From Microterricola pindariensis (GTDB taxonomy: Bacteria > Actinomycetota > Actinomycetes > Actinomycetales > Microbacteriaceae), in NCBI RefSeq assembly GCF_002936985.1, contig NZ_MPZN01000016.1, positions 1 to 64,000 of the forward strand: a DNA stretch of 64,000 nucleotides. Reading direction: 5' to 3'. Below, in pieces: positions 42,998 through 52,044 of this stretch. The translations under genes were made by a program, and so were the position numbers. The stretch's first letter is position 1, and the number at the start of each line of letters is the position of its first letter. The notes under the pieces were generated by a model that was not told where the DNA came from, made no database searches, and saw only the letters and a list, made by a program, of their open reading frames with translations.

Positions 42998-43072
42998 GCC
43001 GCGCCGTTGACGGGCCGGGGGAGCGGGCGGAGAATCGGGGGAGCGCGCCGCGCGCAGAATCCAGGTCTCCGG

Positions 43073-44554
43073 ATGGACACACCTCAGCCTCCCCGCACCC
43101 CGACGGATCCCGGCATCCCGATGGATCCAGGCACCCCGCTGGATGCCGTTCCGCTCAGTGGGGGCACCCAGACAGCCCCGGCACCGACGGCGGCCTACGA
43201 CGCGGTGCTGGACACCGCCGCCGGCGTGGCCAGACGCTGGCTGGACGGCGTCTTCAGCCGCCCGATCCCCGCCGCCCACGACATCGACCAGGTGAAGGCC
43301 GCCATCGGCCGGGAGCTGCCGCCGCACGGGCTCGAGGCCGAGTCCGTGATCGAGCAGCTCGCTGCAGCGGTCGAGCCGGGGCTGATGGCGAGCCAGTCCG
43401 GCCGCTTCTTCGGCTGGGTGATGGGCGGCACCTATCCGGTCGCCCTCGCCGCCGACTGGCTGGTGAGCGCCTGGGACCAGAACGCGGGGATGCGCGACGC
43501 GACACCCGGCGTGATCGCCGCGGAGGAGCTGGCGGGCGAGTGGCTGCTGCAGCTGCTCGGCCTGCCGGGCGGCGCCGACGTCGGTTTCGTGACGGGTGCG
43601 ACGGCCGCCAACTTCGTCGGGATGGCCGCCGGCCGCCAGCACGTGCTCGAGCAGGCAGGCTGGGACGTGAACCGCGACGGCCTGAGCGGCGCCCCGCGCA
43701 TCCGCCTCATCGCCGGGGCAGAGCGGCACGGCGCGGTCGATCTCGCCGCACGCTACCTCGGCCTCGGCGAGGCCACCCTGGTTCCTGCGGACGCCCACGG
43801 CCGGATCAGCATCGCCGGGCTCGCGCGGGCGCTCGGCGAGGGGAGCGGCCCGACGATCGTCTGCCTGCAGGCGGGGAACATCCACTCCGGGGCGTTCGAC
43901 GACTTCGCCGCGGCATCCGCCCTGTGCCGGGCCGCCGGCGCCTGGCAGCACGTCGACGGCGCTTTCGGGCTCTGGGCGGGCGCGGCCCCCGGTCTCCGTC
44001 ACCTGACCGCCGGGTACGAGCTCGCCGACTCCTGGGCGACCGACGCCCACAAGACCCTCAACGTGCCCTACGACTGCGGGGTGGCGATCGTCGCCCGCCC
44101 CACCGCGCTGCACACGGCATTCGGCGTGCACGCGAGCTACCTGCTCGCGCCGGCGGCCGGGGCCGACCCGTTCGAGAAGGTGCCGGAGATGTCGCGCCGC
44201 GCACGCGGCGTCCCCCTCTTGGCCACCCTGCGCTGGCTCGGCCGCGACGGCGTCGAGCAGCTCGTCACCGGACTCGCTCAGAACGCGAGCAGACTCGCGG
44301 AGGAGCTCGCGGCGCTGCCCGGCGTCCGCATCCTCAACGATGTCGTGTTCACCCAGGTCTGCATGGCGATGCAGGATGACGAGGCGACCACGGCACTGGG
44401 GGAGCGCTTGCTGGCAGAGGGCCGCGTGTTGGCCTCGCCGTCGCACTGGCAGGATCGGGCCGTGCTGCGGTTCTCGGTGAGCAACTGGGCGACGGATGCC
44501 GACGAGGTGCGCGCCACGGTCGACGCCGTGCGGGCGGCGCTGCCGCCGCGCTGA
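43073..44554 (+). CDS. PLP-dependent group II decarboxylase / aminotransferase-like enzyme
   Basis: A 493-aa fold-type I PLP enzyme of the glutamate/aromatic amino-acid decarboxylase group. The Schiff-base lysine is about K327 in SWATDAHKTLNVPYDCG, preceded by WQHVDGAFGLWAG (Asp and Ala holding the cofactor ring). FVTGATAANFVGMAAGRQH binds the phosphate, and the substrate-side FFGWVMGGTYPVALAADWL is present. The first ~40 residues are Pro/Asp-rich with DPGIPMDPGTPLD-like repeats. ATG 43073 is chosen over 43007 because the intervening stretch is Arg/Gly-rich with no RBS. Substrate unknown. 76 bp after SseB. Confidence 0.85.
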   Translation: MDTPQPPRTPTDPGIPMDPGTPLDAVPLSGGTQTAPAPTAAYDAVLDTAAGVARRWLDGVFSRPIPAAHDIDQVKAAIGRELPPHGLEAESVIEQLAAAVEPGLMASQSGRFFGWVMGGTYPVALAADWLVSAWDQNAGMRDATPGVIAAEELAGEWLLQLLGLPGGADVGFVTGATAANFVGMAAGRQHVLEQAGWDVNRDGLSGAPRIRLIAGAERHGAVDLAARYLGLGEATLVPADAHGRISIAGLARALGEGSGPTIVCLQAGNIHSGAFDDFAAASALCRAAGAWQHVDGAFGLWAGAAPGLRHLTAGYELADSWATDAHKTLNVPYDCGVAIVARPTALHTAFGVHASYLLAPAAGADPFEKVPEMSRRARGVPLLATLRWLGRDGVEQLVTGLAQNASRLAEELAALPGVRILNDVVFTQVCMAMQDDEATTALGERLLAEGRVLASPSHWQDRAVLRFSVSNWATDADEVRATVDAVRAALPPR

Positions 44555-44624
44555 GCCTCTCGCTCCGCGCGGCCGCGCACCGTCCTGGCGTGGCGGCCTG
44601 GTTGAGGCCGCCGGGTGTGGCCGC

Positions 44625-45005
44625 CTAGTTGACGGGGCCGGTGTACTTCTCGCCCGGGCCCTGGCCGATGGCATCCGGGATGACGGAGGCCTCGCGGAAG
44701 GCCAGCTGCAGGGAGCGCAGGCCGTCGCGCAGGCTGCGGGCGTGCATGTCGCTGATCTCCGGGGCGGCGGCGGTGATCAGGCCGGCAAGGGCGTTGATGA
44801 GTTTGCGCGCCTCGTCCAGGTCCTGCTGCGTCTCGGGGTCGTCGGCCAGGCCGCACTTGACGGCGGCCGCGCTCATCAGGTGCACGGCGGTGGTCGTGAT
44901 GACCTCAACCGCTGGCACGTCTGCGATGTCACGGGTGGCCTCAGCGGCCTGTGCTGCTGCGGCGTCCTCGTCGAATGCCGGGTTTTCATCAAAATTATTG
45001 CTCAA
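44625..45005 (-). CDS. DUF1844 domain protein
   Basis: A 126-aa acidic helical protein. The DUF1844 core is VEVITTTAVHLMSAAAVKCGLADDPETQQDLDEARKLINALAGLITAAAPEISDMHARSLRDGLRSLQLAFREAS. Function is unknown; the gene is typically found divergent from infC in actinobacteria, as here. The start is TTG 45003-45005 with AGAGGA 5-8 nt upstream; no ATG/GTG gives the N-terminus MSNNFDENPAFDED. It converges with the PLP enzyme gene. Confidence 0.82.
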   Translation of the reverse strand: MSNNFDENPAFDEDAAAAQAAEATRDIADVPAVEVITTTAVHLMSAAAVKCGLADDPETQQDLDEARKLINALAGLITAAAPEISDMHARSLRDGLRSLQLAFREASVIPDAIGQGPGEKYTGPVN

Positions 45006-45081
45006 GGCATTCCTCTGCTAGGCTCATCTGGGCTACGGAGCGAATGCTCCGTGACGAAAGTGGATATTCTCCCACCCGCGC

Positions 45082-45271
45082 TTGACCGCTTCACTAGGTT
45101 ACCGGGTAGTTAGCACTCCGTTTTCCCGCAGAACAGTTTCGACTGGGGCGCGGGAGAGCAGCCAGGGTGCAGCAAGAAAGCTCGTGTTCGCACGAGTGGT
45201 CTTTGCGTGAATCTCTCCTCTTCGTCCGTCACAGGGCATCCGCACTGTGGCAGTGGCTGAATCTTGAGTAG
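45082..45271 (+). promoter_or_regulatory. infC promoter and long structured leader
   Basis: TTGACC (45082-45087) is a -35 candidate with a poor TAGTTA-like -10 nineteen bp on. About 150 nt of leader precede infC. It contains CTCGTG-TTCG-CACGAG (45181-45196), a perfect 6-bp hairpin with a UUCG loop, and a longer-range CCCGC/GCGGG pairing near 45125-45155. infC-rpmI-rplT leaders are classical sites of L20 or IF3 feedback; whether this one is an L20 leader needs a covariance model. Confidence 0.4.
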
Positions 45272-45868
45272 ATGGAGACTCGCATCACCGATCCCCGTAC
45301 AAACGACCGCATCCGAGTGCCAGAGGTCCGCCTCGTCGGCCCTGGTGGCGAGCAGGTCGGCGTCGTCAAAATTGAGGTCGCACTGCGCATGGCGCAGGAG
45401 GCTGACCTCGATCTCGTTGAGGTTGCCCCCAACTCGAAGCCCCCCGTGGCCAAGATCATGGATTTCGGCAAGTTCAAGTACGAGGCTGCGCAGAAGGCGA
45501 AGGAAGCCCGTCGCAACCAGGCGAACACGATCCTCAAAGAGGTCCGGTTCCGTCTCAAGATTGACAAGCACGACTACGAGACCAAGATGAAGCGCGCCAT
45601 CGGCTTCCTCCAGGGCGGCGACAAGGTCAAAGCAATGATCTTGTTCCGTGGTCGCGAGCAGTCCCGCCCCGATCAGGGCGTGCGCCTGCTCCAGAAATTT
45701 GCCGAAGATGTGGCGGAGTACGGTTCTGTGGAATCGACCCCCACCATCGACGGTCGAAACATGGTCATGGTCATTGGTCCTCTGAAGAACAAGTCAGAGG
45801 TCAAGGGTGAGGCCAACGCAAATCGGGCCGCGACTAAAGCGGCGAAGCAGGAGGAAAACAATGCCTAA
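45272..45868 (+). CDS. infC: Translation initiation factor IF-3
   Basis: Binds the 30S subunit, prevents premature 50S joining and proofreads start codons. The 198-aa form has the N-domain ([28 protein letters not shown]...[25 protein letters not shown]), linker and C-domain ([24 protein letters not shown]). ATG 45272 is given here as a conventional start, but it has no good RBS, whereas GGAG 45274-45277 is 6 nt before ATC 45284, which would start the protein exactly at the conserved ITDPRTN. Non-AUG starts are a known IF3 autoregulatory device. The rpmI gene overlaps its end by 8 bp. Confidence 0.93.
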   Translation: METRITDPRTNDRIRVPEVRLVGPGGEQVGVVKIEVALRMAQEADLDLVEVAPNSKPPVAKIMDFGKFKYEAAQKAKEARRNQANTILKEVRFRLKIDKHDYETKMKRAIGFLQGGDKVKAMILFRGREQSRPDQGVRLLQKFAEDVAEYGSVESTPTIDGRNMVMVIGPLKNKSEVKGEANANRAATKAAKQEENNA

Positions 45869-46055
45869 GCAGAAGACCCACTCCGGGTCCAAGAAGCGCT
45901 TCAAGGTCACCGGCAGCGGCAAGATCATGAAGCAGCAGGCCGGAATGCGTCACAACCTCGAGGTCAAGGCCTCGAAGCGCAAGGCTCGCCTGAACCAGGA
46001 CCAGGTGCTGGCTCCGGCAGACGCCAAGGTCATCAAGAAGCTTCTCGGTCGCTGA
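45861..46055 (+). CDS. rpmI: 50S ribosomal protein L35
   Basis: A 64-aa basic ribosomal protein: [49 protein letters not shown] is the family signature. It starts inside the 3' end of infC (8-bp overlap), with AGGAGG upstream at about 45849-45854, so translation is coupled. Length is standard. Confidence 0.96.
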   Translation: MPKQKTHSGSKKRFKVTGSGKIMKQQAGMRHNLEVKASKRKARLNQDQVLAPADAKVIKKLLGR

Positions 46056-46099
46056 TCCTCTCGATCACCCGCCGTCACACCCGTTAGGAAGAAACAAAA

Positions 46100-46492
46100 A
46101 TGGCAAGAGTAAAGAGGGCCGTCAACGCCCACAAGAAGCGTCGGGTTATCCTCGAGCGCGCCAAGGGCTACCGCGGCCAGCGTTCGCGCCTCTACCGCAA
46201 GGCCAAAGAGCAGGTCACGCACTCGCTGGTCTACAGCTTCCGCGACCGCCGTGCCCGCAAGGGTGAGTTCCGTCGCCTGTGGATCCAGCGCATCAACGCT
46301 GCGTCGCGTGCCAACGGCATGACCTACAACCGCCTCATCCAGGGCCTCGGCCTGGCTGGCGTGCAGGTTGACCGTCGCATCCTGGCCGAGCTGGCCGTCA
46401 ACGAGCCCGCCACCTTCGCTGCCCTCGTGCAGACCGCGAAGAAGGCGCTGCCCGCCGACGTCAACGCTCCCAAGGCGAAGGTCGCTGCGTAA
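46100..46492 (+). CDS. rplT: 50S ribosomal protein L20
   Basis: A 130-aa rRNA-binding assembly protein. [68 protein letters not shown] is canonical. In other bacteria L20 represses its own operon through the leader; here the infC leader is the candidate target. AGGAAGAAACAAAA precedes ATG. The C-terminus is ~12 residues longer than in E. coli ([11 protein letters not shown]). Ends the infC-rpmI-rplT operon before a terminator. Confidence 0.96.
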   Translation: MARVKRAVNAHKKRRVILERAKGYRGQRSRLYRKAKEQVTHSLVYSFRDRRARKGEFRRLWIQRINAASRANGMTYNRLIQGLGLAGVQVDRRILAELAVNEPATFAALVQTAKKALPADVNAPKAKVAA

Positions 46493-46510
46493 GCATCACC
46501 ATCTTGAGAA

Positions 46511-46542
46511 GGCCCGACACCCGCGTGGTGTCGGGCCTTTTT
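46511..46542 (+). terminator. Rho-independent terminator after rplT
   Basis: GGCCCGACACC (46511-46521), loop CGCGT, GGTGTCGGGCC (46527-46537), then TTTTT. Perfect 11-bp stem. Confidence 0.92.
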
Positions 46543-46553
46543 CGCGCTGTCGG

Positions 46554-46559
46554 TAGACT
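46554..46559 (+). promoter_or_regulatory. -10 element TAGACT, leaderless start of the rRNA methyltransferase
   Basis: TAGACT, 6-nt gap (TGAGGC), ATG 46566. It lies 12 bp after the T-tract of the rplT terminator. Confidence 0.6.
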
Positions 46560-46565
46560 TGAGGC

Positions 46566-47378
46566 ATGCTTGAAAATCCTCGTTCTCCCCGCGTTCGCTC
46601 CGTAGCCAAGTTGGCGAAGAAGGCTGCGAGGGTCGAGAGCGGATTCTTCCTGCTCGAGGGCCCGCAGGCCGTCGCCGAGGCCCTGAACTTCCGCCCGGAG
46701 CTGGTGCAGGAGCTGTTCGGCACGCCGACCGCGCTGGACCGCTACCCGGAGATCGCCCAGGCGGCCGAGGAGGCCGACGTCCCGTTCGAGTTCGTCACCG
46801 AGCAGGTGCTGAACGCGATGGCCGACACCGTCACCCCGCAGGGCTTCATCGCCGTCTGCCGCGTCTTCCCGACCGCCCTGAAGGACATCTTCGCCGGCAA
46901 GCCGAAGCTCATCGCCATCCTCGAAGAGGTCCGCGACCCCGGCAACGCAGGAACGATCATCCGGGCGGCGGATGCCGCAGGCGCCGACGCCGTGATCCTG
47001 ACCGGCCGCTCCGTCGACCTGTACAACCCCAAGGTGGTCCGCTCCACCACCGGCAGCCTGTTCCACCTGCCGATCGCCATCGACGTCGAGCTGGAGGACG
47101 TGCGCCTCCGCGTGCGCGAGGCCGGCCTGCAGCTGATCGCCGCCGACATCAAGGGCGAGGACATGCTCGAGGTGCGTGCCACCGGTCTGCTGGCCGAGCC
47201 GACCGCCTGGCTGTTCGGCAACGAGGCCCGCGGCCTCACCGAGGAGAAGCTGGCGCTGGCCGAGCGCTCCGTCATGGTGCCGATCTACGGTCAGGCCGAG
47301 TCGATGAACCTGGCGACCGCGGCATCCGTCTGCCTCTACGAGTCCGCCTTCGCCCAGCGCAGCGCCAGCGACCGGTAA
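46566..47378 (+). CDS. TrmH/SpoU family RNA 2'-O-methyltransferase
   Basis: SAM-dependent ribose methyltransferase of the SPOUT class, probably acting on 23S rRNA (TsnR/RlmB-like), 270 aa. Residues ~25-95 form an L30e-like RNA-binding domain (ESGFFLLEGPQAVAEAL). The catalytic SPOUT domain has EEVRDPGNAGTIIRAADAAGADAVIL (motif 1, with Asn-Arg), WLFGNEARGL (motif 2) and VPIYGQAESMNLATAASVCLYE (motif 3), forming the deep trefoil knot. The specific nucleotide modified is not known. This position after rplT and before pheST is common in actinobacteria; here a glutamate transporter lies between. Confidence 0.92.
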   Translation: MLENPRSPRVRSVAKLAKKAARVESGFFLLEGPQAVAEALNFRPELVQELFGTPTALDRYPEIAQAAEEADVPFEFVTEQVLNAMADTVTPQGFIAVCRVFPTALKDIFAGKPKLIAILEEVRDPGNAGTIIRAADAAGADAVILTGRSVDLYNPKVVRSTTGSLFHLPIAIDVELEDVRLRVREAGLQLIAADIKGEDMLEVRATGLLAEPTAWLFGNEARGLTEEKLALAERSVMVPIYGQAESMNLATAASVCLYESAFAQRSASDR

Positions 47379-47431
47379 CGGCGTCCCCGCAGCCGCGGCC
47401 CGCGGCTGCGGCCCCGTAACAGTTGTGTAAC

Positions 47432-47482
47432 CACCCCCCGAAGGGGTGATGCAACAGGGGTCTGTGTCCCTATGTTGGGGGT
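47432..47482 (+). promoter_or_regulatory. Promoter region of the glutamate-type ABC operon
   Basis: TATGTT (47471-47476) lies 6 nt before ATG 47483, giving a leaderless start, though the GGGGGT between could be an RBS. Upstream, CACCCC-N5-GGGGTG (47432-47448) is a perfect 6+6 dyad positioned around -30 to -45, a candidate regulator site. Confidence 0.45.
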
Positions 47483-48283
47483 ATGGATTCAAATCCGAAG
47501 AAAGCCCGCCTGGAGCCCGCCACCTCGAACATCGCCGTTCGACGCGGCGAGCCCCTCGTGGTCATCGACAACGTCAACAAGCACTTCGGTGAGCTGCACG
47601 TTCTGAAGAACATCAACACGACCGTCGCGCGCGGCGAGGTCGTGGTGGTGATCGGGCCGAGCGGGTCAGGCAAGTCGACGCTCTGTCGCGCCATCAACCG
47701 GCTCGAGACCATCGACTCCGGCTCCATCACGATCGACGGTGAGCACCTGCCGGAGGAGGGCGCCGAGCTCGCCCGGCTGCGTGCCGACGTCGGCATGGTT
47801 TTCCAGTCGTTCAACCTGTTCTCGCACAAGACCGTGCTGGAGAACGTGACCCTCGCGCCGATCAAGGTGAAGAAGCTCCCCAAGGCACAGGCCAAGCAGA
47901 AGGCCATGGAGCTGCTTGAGCGGGTGGGCGTCGCCAACCAGGCCGGCAAGATGCCCGCCCAGCTCTCCGGCGGCCAGCAGCAGCGCGTCGCCATCGCCCG
48001 CTCGCTGGCGATGAGCCCGAAGCTGATCCTGATGGACGAGCCGACCAGCGCCCTCGACCCCGAGATGATCAACGAGGTGCTCGATGTGATGATCGGCCTC
48101 GCCAAGGACGGCATGACGATGATCGTCGTCACCCACGAGATGGGCTTCGCCCGCAAAGCCGCCGACCGCGTGCTGTTCATGGCCGACGGCGAGATCGTCG
48201 AGGAGGCCACCCCCGAGAACTTCTTCTCGAACCCGCAGTCGCATCGCGCGCAGGACTTCCTCTCCAAGATCCTCGAACACTGA
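47483..48283 (+). CDS. gluA: Glutamate/polar amino acid ABC transporter, ATP-binding protein
   Basis: NBD energising uptake of a polar amino acid, 266 aa. Walker A is GPSGSGKST near residue 57, signature [14 protein letters not shown], Walker [16 protein letters not shown], switch VVTHEM. The spacing and the [20 protein letters not shown] segment place it in the GluA/GlnQ class. First gene of a four-gene transporter, followed 87 bp later by the binding protein. Closest in arrangement to corynebacterial gluABCD, hence the symbol. Confidence 0.93.
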   Translation: MDSNPKKARLEPATSNIAVRRGEPLVVIDNVNKHFGELHVLKNINTTVARGEVVVVIGPSGSGKSTLCRAINRLETIDSGSITIDGEHLPEEGAELARLRADVGMVFQSFNLFSHKTVLENVTLAPIKVKKLPKAQAKQKAMELLERVGVANQAGKMPAQLSGGQQQRVAIARSLAMSPKLILMDEPTSALDPEMINEVLDVMIGLAKDGMTMIVVTHEMGFARKAADRVLFMADGEIVEEATPENFFSNPQSHRAQDFLSKILEH

Positions 48284-48370
48284 GACCCCGGCGCTGAGCG
48301 CACGCGAAGACCCCCACCCACACCCGAAACGCCACCCACCATGAATCACCCAGACGAAATGAGGATGAAC

Positions 48371-49240
48371 ATGAAGAAGAGAATGCCCCTGATCGCCCTA
48401 GCTGCGGCCAGCGTTCTCGCTCTCGCCGCGTGCGCGAGCGGTGACACCGGATCGACCGACGGTGGCGAGAGCGCGGCCCCCGCGCCCACCTTCGCCGAGG
48501 GAACGACCATGGCCGCGCTGGCGGATGCCGGCACGATGACCGTCGGCACGAAGTTCGACCAGCCCCTCTTCGGGTTGATCAACCTGGACGGCGAGCCGGA
48601 GGGCTTCGACGTCGAGATCGCGAAGATCATCGCGAAGGGCCTCGGCATCGCACCGGAGAACATCCAGTGGAAGGAGGCCGTCTCCGCCAACCGCGAGCCG
48701 TTCATCGAGAACGGCGAGGTCGACATCGTCGTCGCCACCTACACGATCAACGACAAGCGCAAGGAAGTCGTCGACTTCGCCGGCCCGTACTACCTGGCCG
48801 GGCAGTCGATCCTGGTGCTGGCCGACAACGACACGATCAAGAGCGAAGACGACCTCGTCGGGCAGAACGTGTGCTCGGTGACCGGCTCGACGCCGGCGCA
48901 GAAGCTCGCGGAGATCGGCGCGATCCCGTTCCTCACCGACACGTACACGAACTGCCTGGAGCCGCTGCGGAGCGGTGACGTGGTCGCCGTCAGCACCGAC
49001 AACGTGATCCTCGCCGGCCTGGCCGCGCAGAACGAGGGCGAGTTCAAGGTCGTCGGCAAACCGTTCACGGAGGAGCCGTACGGAATCGGCCTGAAGAAGG
49101 ACGACACCGAGTTCTGCACCTTCATCAACGAGACCCTCGAGGCCGCGTACGCAGACGGCTCCTACGAGGAGGCCTGGAACTCGACCGCGGGAACGGTCCT
49201 TCCCTACGTCGACCCGCCGGCCGTCGAGCCCTGCAGCTGA
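48371..49240 (+). CDS. gluB: Glutamate/polar amino acid ABC transporter, substrate-binding lipoprotein
   Basis: Extracellular solute-binding lipoprotein, 289 aa. The signal is MKKRMPLIALAAASVLALAAC with a LAAC lipobox (acylated Cys about residue 21), followed by a Gly/Ser/Thr linker. The mature part is SBP family 3: VGTKFDQPLFGLINLDGEPEGFDVEIAKIIAKGLGI and NREPFIENGEVDIVVATYTINDKRKEVVDFAGPYYLAGQS. ATG 48371 is preferred among four in-frame ATGs because GAGG 48361-48364 is 6 nt upstream and the signal peptide becomes regular. Specificity (glutamate) is by family resemblance. Confidence 0.93.
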   Translation: MKKRMPLIALAAASVLALAACASGDTGSTDGGESAAPAPTFAEGTTMAALADAGTMTVGTKFDQPLFGLINLDGEPEGFDVEIAKIIAKGLGIAPENIQWKEAVSANREPFIENGEVDIVVATYTINDKRKEVVDFAGPYYLAGQSILVLADNDTIKSEDDLVGQNVCSVTGSTPAQKLAEIGAIPFLTDTYTNCLEPLRSGDVVAVSTDNVILAGLAAQNEGEFKVVGKPFTEEPYGIGLKKDDTEFCTFINETLEAAYADGSYEEAWNSTAGTVLPYVDPPAVEPCS

Positions 49241-49335
49241 TCGCGGCCGCAGCCGACCGCATCTCAGCGTGACGCGCGTGGGCCGGGCCCCGGCCCGGCC
49301 CACGCGCAACCACTCTCGCGAAAGGACTCCCGCGC

Positions 49336-49983
49336 ATGGATGCGGTGATCGAGAACCTGCCCCGCTACTTCAGCGGGTTCGGCTACACCCTGCTGCTGCT
49401 CGTCGTCGCGGGCATCGCGGCGTTCATCATCGGCACGCTGATCGCGGCGATGCGCATCTCGCCGGTGGCCTCGCTGCGCGGCTTCGCCACCGTCTACACC
49501 GAGTTGGTGCGCAACACCCCGCTGACGCTGATCCTGTTTTTCTGCGCGTTCATCCTTCCCTACTTCGGGGTGGACTTCAGCTACCTGGTCTTCGCCATGA
49601 TCGGCCTGAGCGTCTACACCTCGCCGTTCGTCGCCGAGGCGCTCCGCTCGGGCATCAACGGCGTGCCGATCGGGCAGGCCGAGGCCGCGCGCAGCGTCGG
49701 GCTGGGCTTCGGGCAGAGCGTGACGCTCGTCATCCTGCCGCAGGCGTTCCGGATGACCGTGCCGCCGCTGATCAACGTCTTCATCGCCCTCACCAAGAAC
49801 ACCTCCGTCGCCGGCGGCTTCTTCGTCGCGGAGCTGTTCACCATCGGCAAGGAGCTGGCGAATGACAACGGCAACGCGGTGATCGCGATCCTGCTCGGGG
49901 TCGCCACGTTCTACCTCATCATCACGGTGCCGCTCGGGCTCGTGGCCGGGCGCATCGAGAAGCGACTGGCGGTGCAGCGATGA
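49336..49983 (+). CDS. gluC: Amino acid ABC transporter permease 1
   Basis: A 215-aa membrane permease of the His/Glu/Gln/Arg type, with about five helices. The EAA-loop is SPFVAEALRSGINGVPIGQAEAARSVGLGF and the PQAFRMTVPPLINVFIALTKNTS segment is typical. It pairs with the next gene product as a heterodimeric channel. CGAAAGGA about 10 nt upstream of ATG 49336 is the RBS. The last codon overlaps gluD by 4 bp. Confidence 0.92.
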   Translation: MDAVIENLPRYFSGFGYTLLLLVVAGIAAFIIGTLIAAMRISPVASLRGFATVYTELVRNTPLTLILFFCAFILPYFGVDFSYLVFAMIGLSVYTSPFVAEALRSGINGVPIGQAEAARSVGLGFGQSVTLVILPQAFRMTVPPLINVFIALTKNTSVAGGFFVAELFTIGKELANDNGNAVIAILLGVATFYLIITVPLGLVAGRIEKRLAVQR

Positions 49984-50927
49984 GCGGCTCCAACGTCCTC
50001 TTCGACGCCCAGGGCCCCAAGGGCCGGCGGCTCTCGCTGATCCTCTCCGGCGTCGGGCTCCTGCTGCTCGCGGCCGGCGCCGCCTGGGTCTACTCCGTGC
50101 TCGCCGCGCCCCGCGTGGCCACCAGCGGCGTCGAGCTGCCCAGCATGCTCGACCCCAGCCGCTGGGACATCTTCCTCGACCCACGCGTCTGGAACCGGAT
50201 CATCTTCGTCGGCGTCGCCAACACGCTGAAGGCGGCGAGTGTCGCCGCGGTCGGCGCCGTCGCCCTCGGTGTGGTGTTCTCCCTGCTGCGCAGCGCGCAG
50301 ACCCGCTGGATCCGCATCCCCATCGCCATCATCCTGGAGTTCTTCCGCGGCATGCCGGTGCTGCTGATGATGCTGTTCATCCTGCTGGCCGGCTCGACCG
50401 GCGCATACTGGGCCGTCGTGATCGCGCTGATCCTCTACAACGGGGCGCTCATCGGCGAGGCGCTGCGGGCCGGGCTCGTCGCCCTGCCGCGCGGCCAGCG
50501 GGAGGCGGGTCTGAGCCTCGGCATGCGCCCGCTGCAGTCCCGGCTGCTCGTCGAGTTCCCGCAGGCATTCCGGCAGATGCTGCCGATCATCGTGGCCCAG
50601 CTCGTCGTGCTGCTGAAAGACACCTCGCTCGGCTTCATCGTCGGCTACCCGGAGCTCATCCGGGTGACGATGAACAACATTGCCAGCGCGGTCGGCAACC
50701 GCTACCTCTTCTCCCTGTTCTTCGTCACCCTCGTGCTCTACCTGATCATGAACCTGTCCCTGTCCTGGTTCGCCCGCTGGCTCTCCCGCCGCACCGCGAG
50801 CGGCGGGAAGGCGGGCAGGGCCGGCCGGGGGCGCAGGCGGCCGCCGGAGGATCCCAACGACGCCATGCTCAACATGCGGCAGGCCTCCACGGATGCCGCG
50901 GCCTCCGCCACCGGCGGCTCCGTCTAG
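49980..50927 (+). CDS. gluD: Amino acid ABC transporter permease 2
   Basis: Second permease, 315 aa, same fold as its partner: helix about 18-40, then four to five helices, EAA-loop GEALRAGLVALPRGQREAGLSLGM, PQAFRQMLPIIVAQLVVLLKDTSLGF. It has a ~45-residue basic then Ala/Thr-rich C-terminal tail (after RWLSRRTASGGK), longer than usual and probably cytosolic and disordered. Coupled by ATGA to gluC. Last gene of the transporter operon; no clear terminator before pheS. Confidence 0.92.
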   Translation: MSGSNVLFDAQGPKGRRLSLILSGVGLLLLAAGAAWVYSVLAAPRVATSGVELPSMLDPSRWDIFLDPRVWNRIIFVGVANTLKAASVAAVGAVALGVVFSLLRSAQTRWIRIPIAIILEFFRGMPVLLMMLFILLAGSTGAYWAVVIALILYNGALIGEALRAGLVALPRGQREAGLSLGMRPLQSRLLVEFPQAFRQMLPIIVAQLVVLLKDTSLGFIVGYPELIRVTMNNIASAVGNRYLFSLFFVTLVLYLIMNLSLSWFARWLSRRTASGGKAGRAGRGRRRPPEDPNDAMLNMRQASTDAAASATGGSV

Positions 50928-50957
50928 CCCGCGGTGCGCCGCCCACGCGCGGCTGGG

Positions 50958-50963
50958 TAAACT
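50958..50963 (+). promoter_or_regulatory. -10 element TAAACT of pheST
   Basis: TAAACT, 8-nt gap, then GTG 50972. Near-leaderless; no tRNA-Phe attenuator or T-box is seen. Confidence 0.5.
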
Positions 50964-50971
50964 TGGGCCTT

Positions 50972-52042
50972 GTGTCTGAGTCCACTGAGCTCCCTGAAGC
51001 TATAAACGCCGAAGCCGTCATCACCGAATCCACCGTCGCCGCGGCCGTCGACGCCGCACTGGCGGCGATCGAGGCCGCCGGCGACTCCGCCGCGCTGAAA
51101 GCCGTGCGCACGGCGCACACCGGCGAGGCCTCGCCGCTGGCGCAGCTGAACGCCACCCTGCGCGACGTCCCCAAAGAGCAGAAGGCCGCCCTCGGCAAGC
51201 TCGTCGGCCAGGCCCGCGGCCGTGTCGCACAGGCGTTCGCCGCCCGCGAGGAGGGCATCGTGGCCGCGGAGGCCGCCGCCCAGCTCGAGGCGGAGGCGCT
51301 GGACGTCACCGCGCTGGCCAGCCGCTACCGCCCCGGCGCCCGGCATCCGCTCACCCTGCTGCAGGATCGCGTCTGCGACGTGTTCACCGGCATGGGTTGG
51401 GAGATCGCCGAGGGGCCAGAGGTCGAGAGCGAGTGGTTCAACTTCGACGCGCTGAACTTCGACGCCGACCACCCGGCGCGCGCCATGCAGGACACCTTCT
51501 TCATCGACCCGCCGGAGTCGCACCTCGTGCTGCGCACGCACACCTCGCCGGTGCAGGTGCGCTCGATGCTCGACCGCGAGCTGCCCGTCTACGTGCTGGC
51601 CCCCGGCCGCGTCTACCGCACCGACGAGTTCGACGCCACGCACCTGCCCGTGTTCATGCAGTTCGAGGGCCTCGCCGTCGACAAGGGCCTGACCATGGCG
51701 CACCTCAAGGGCACGCTCGACCACTTCGTGAAGTCGATCTTCGGCGATGAGGCCAAGATCCGCCTGCGCCCCAGCTACTTCCCGTTCACCGAGCCGAGCG
51801 CCGAGCTCGACTTCTGGCACCCGACGTTCAAGCACGGCGCGCGCTGGATCGAGTGGGGCGGCTGCGGCATGATCAACCCCAACGTGCTGCGGGCCGCCGG
51901 CATCGACCCCGAGGTGTACTCGGGCTTCGCCTTCGGAATGGGAATCGAGCGCGGCCTCATGCTGCGCAGCGATGTACAAGACATGCGTGAAATGGTCGAG
52001 GGCGATGTGCGCTTCTCCCAGCAGTTCGGAATGGTGGTTTAG
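50972..52042 (+). CDS. pheS: Phenylalanyl-tRNA synthetase alpha subunit
   Basis: Catalytic subunit of the (alpha-beta)2 PheRS, 356 aa. The N-terminal coiled coil (~15-100, Ala/Glu-rich) binds tRNA. Class II motif 2 is YRTDEFDATHLPVFMQFEGLAVD, and motif 3 is GFAFGMGIERGLMLRSDVQDMRE. The HPLTLLQDRVCDVFTGMGWEIAEGPEVESEWFNFDALN motif 1 region is canonical. The GTG start is set by the upstream -10. pheT follows after 2 bp. Confidence 0.96.
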   Translation: MSESTELPEAINAEAVITESTVAAAVDAALAAIEAAGDSAALKAVRTAHTGEASPLAQLNATLRDVPKEQKAALGKLVGQARGRVAQAFAAREEGIVAAEAAAQLEAEALDVTALASRYRPGARHPLTLLQDRVCDVFTGMGWEIAEGPEVESEWFNFDALNFDADHPARAMQDTFFIDPPESHLVLRTHTSPVQVRSMLDRELPVYVLAPGRVYRTDEFDATHLPVFMQFEGLAVDKGLTMAHLKGTLDHFVKSIFGDEAKIRLRPSYFPFTEPSAELDFWHPTFKHGARWIEWGGCGMINPNVLRAAGIDPEVYSGFAFGMGIERGLMLRSDVQDMREMVEGDVRFSQQFGMVV

Positions 52043-52044
52043 TC

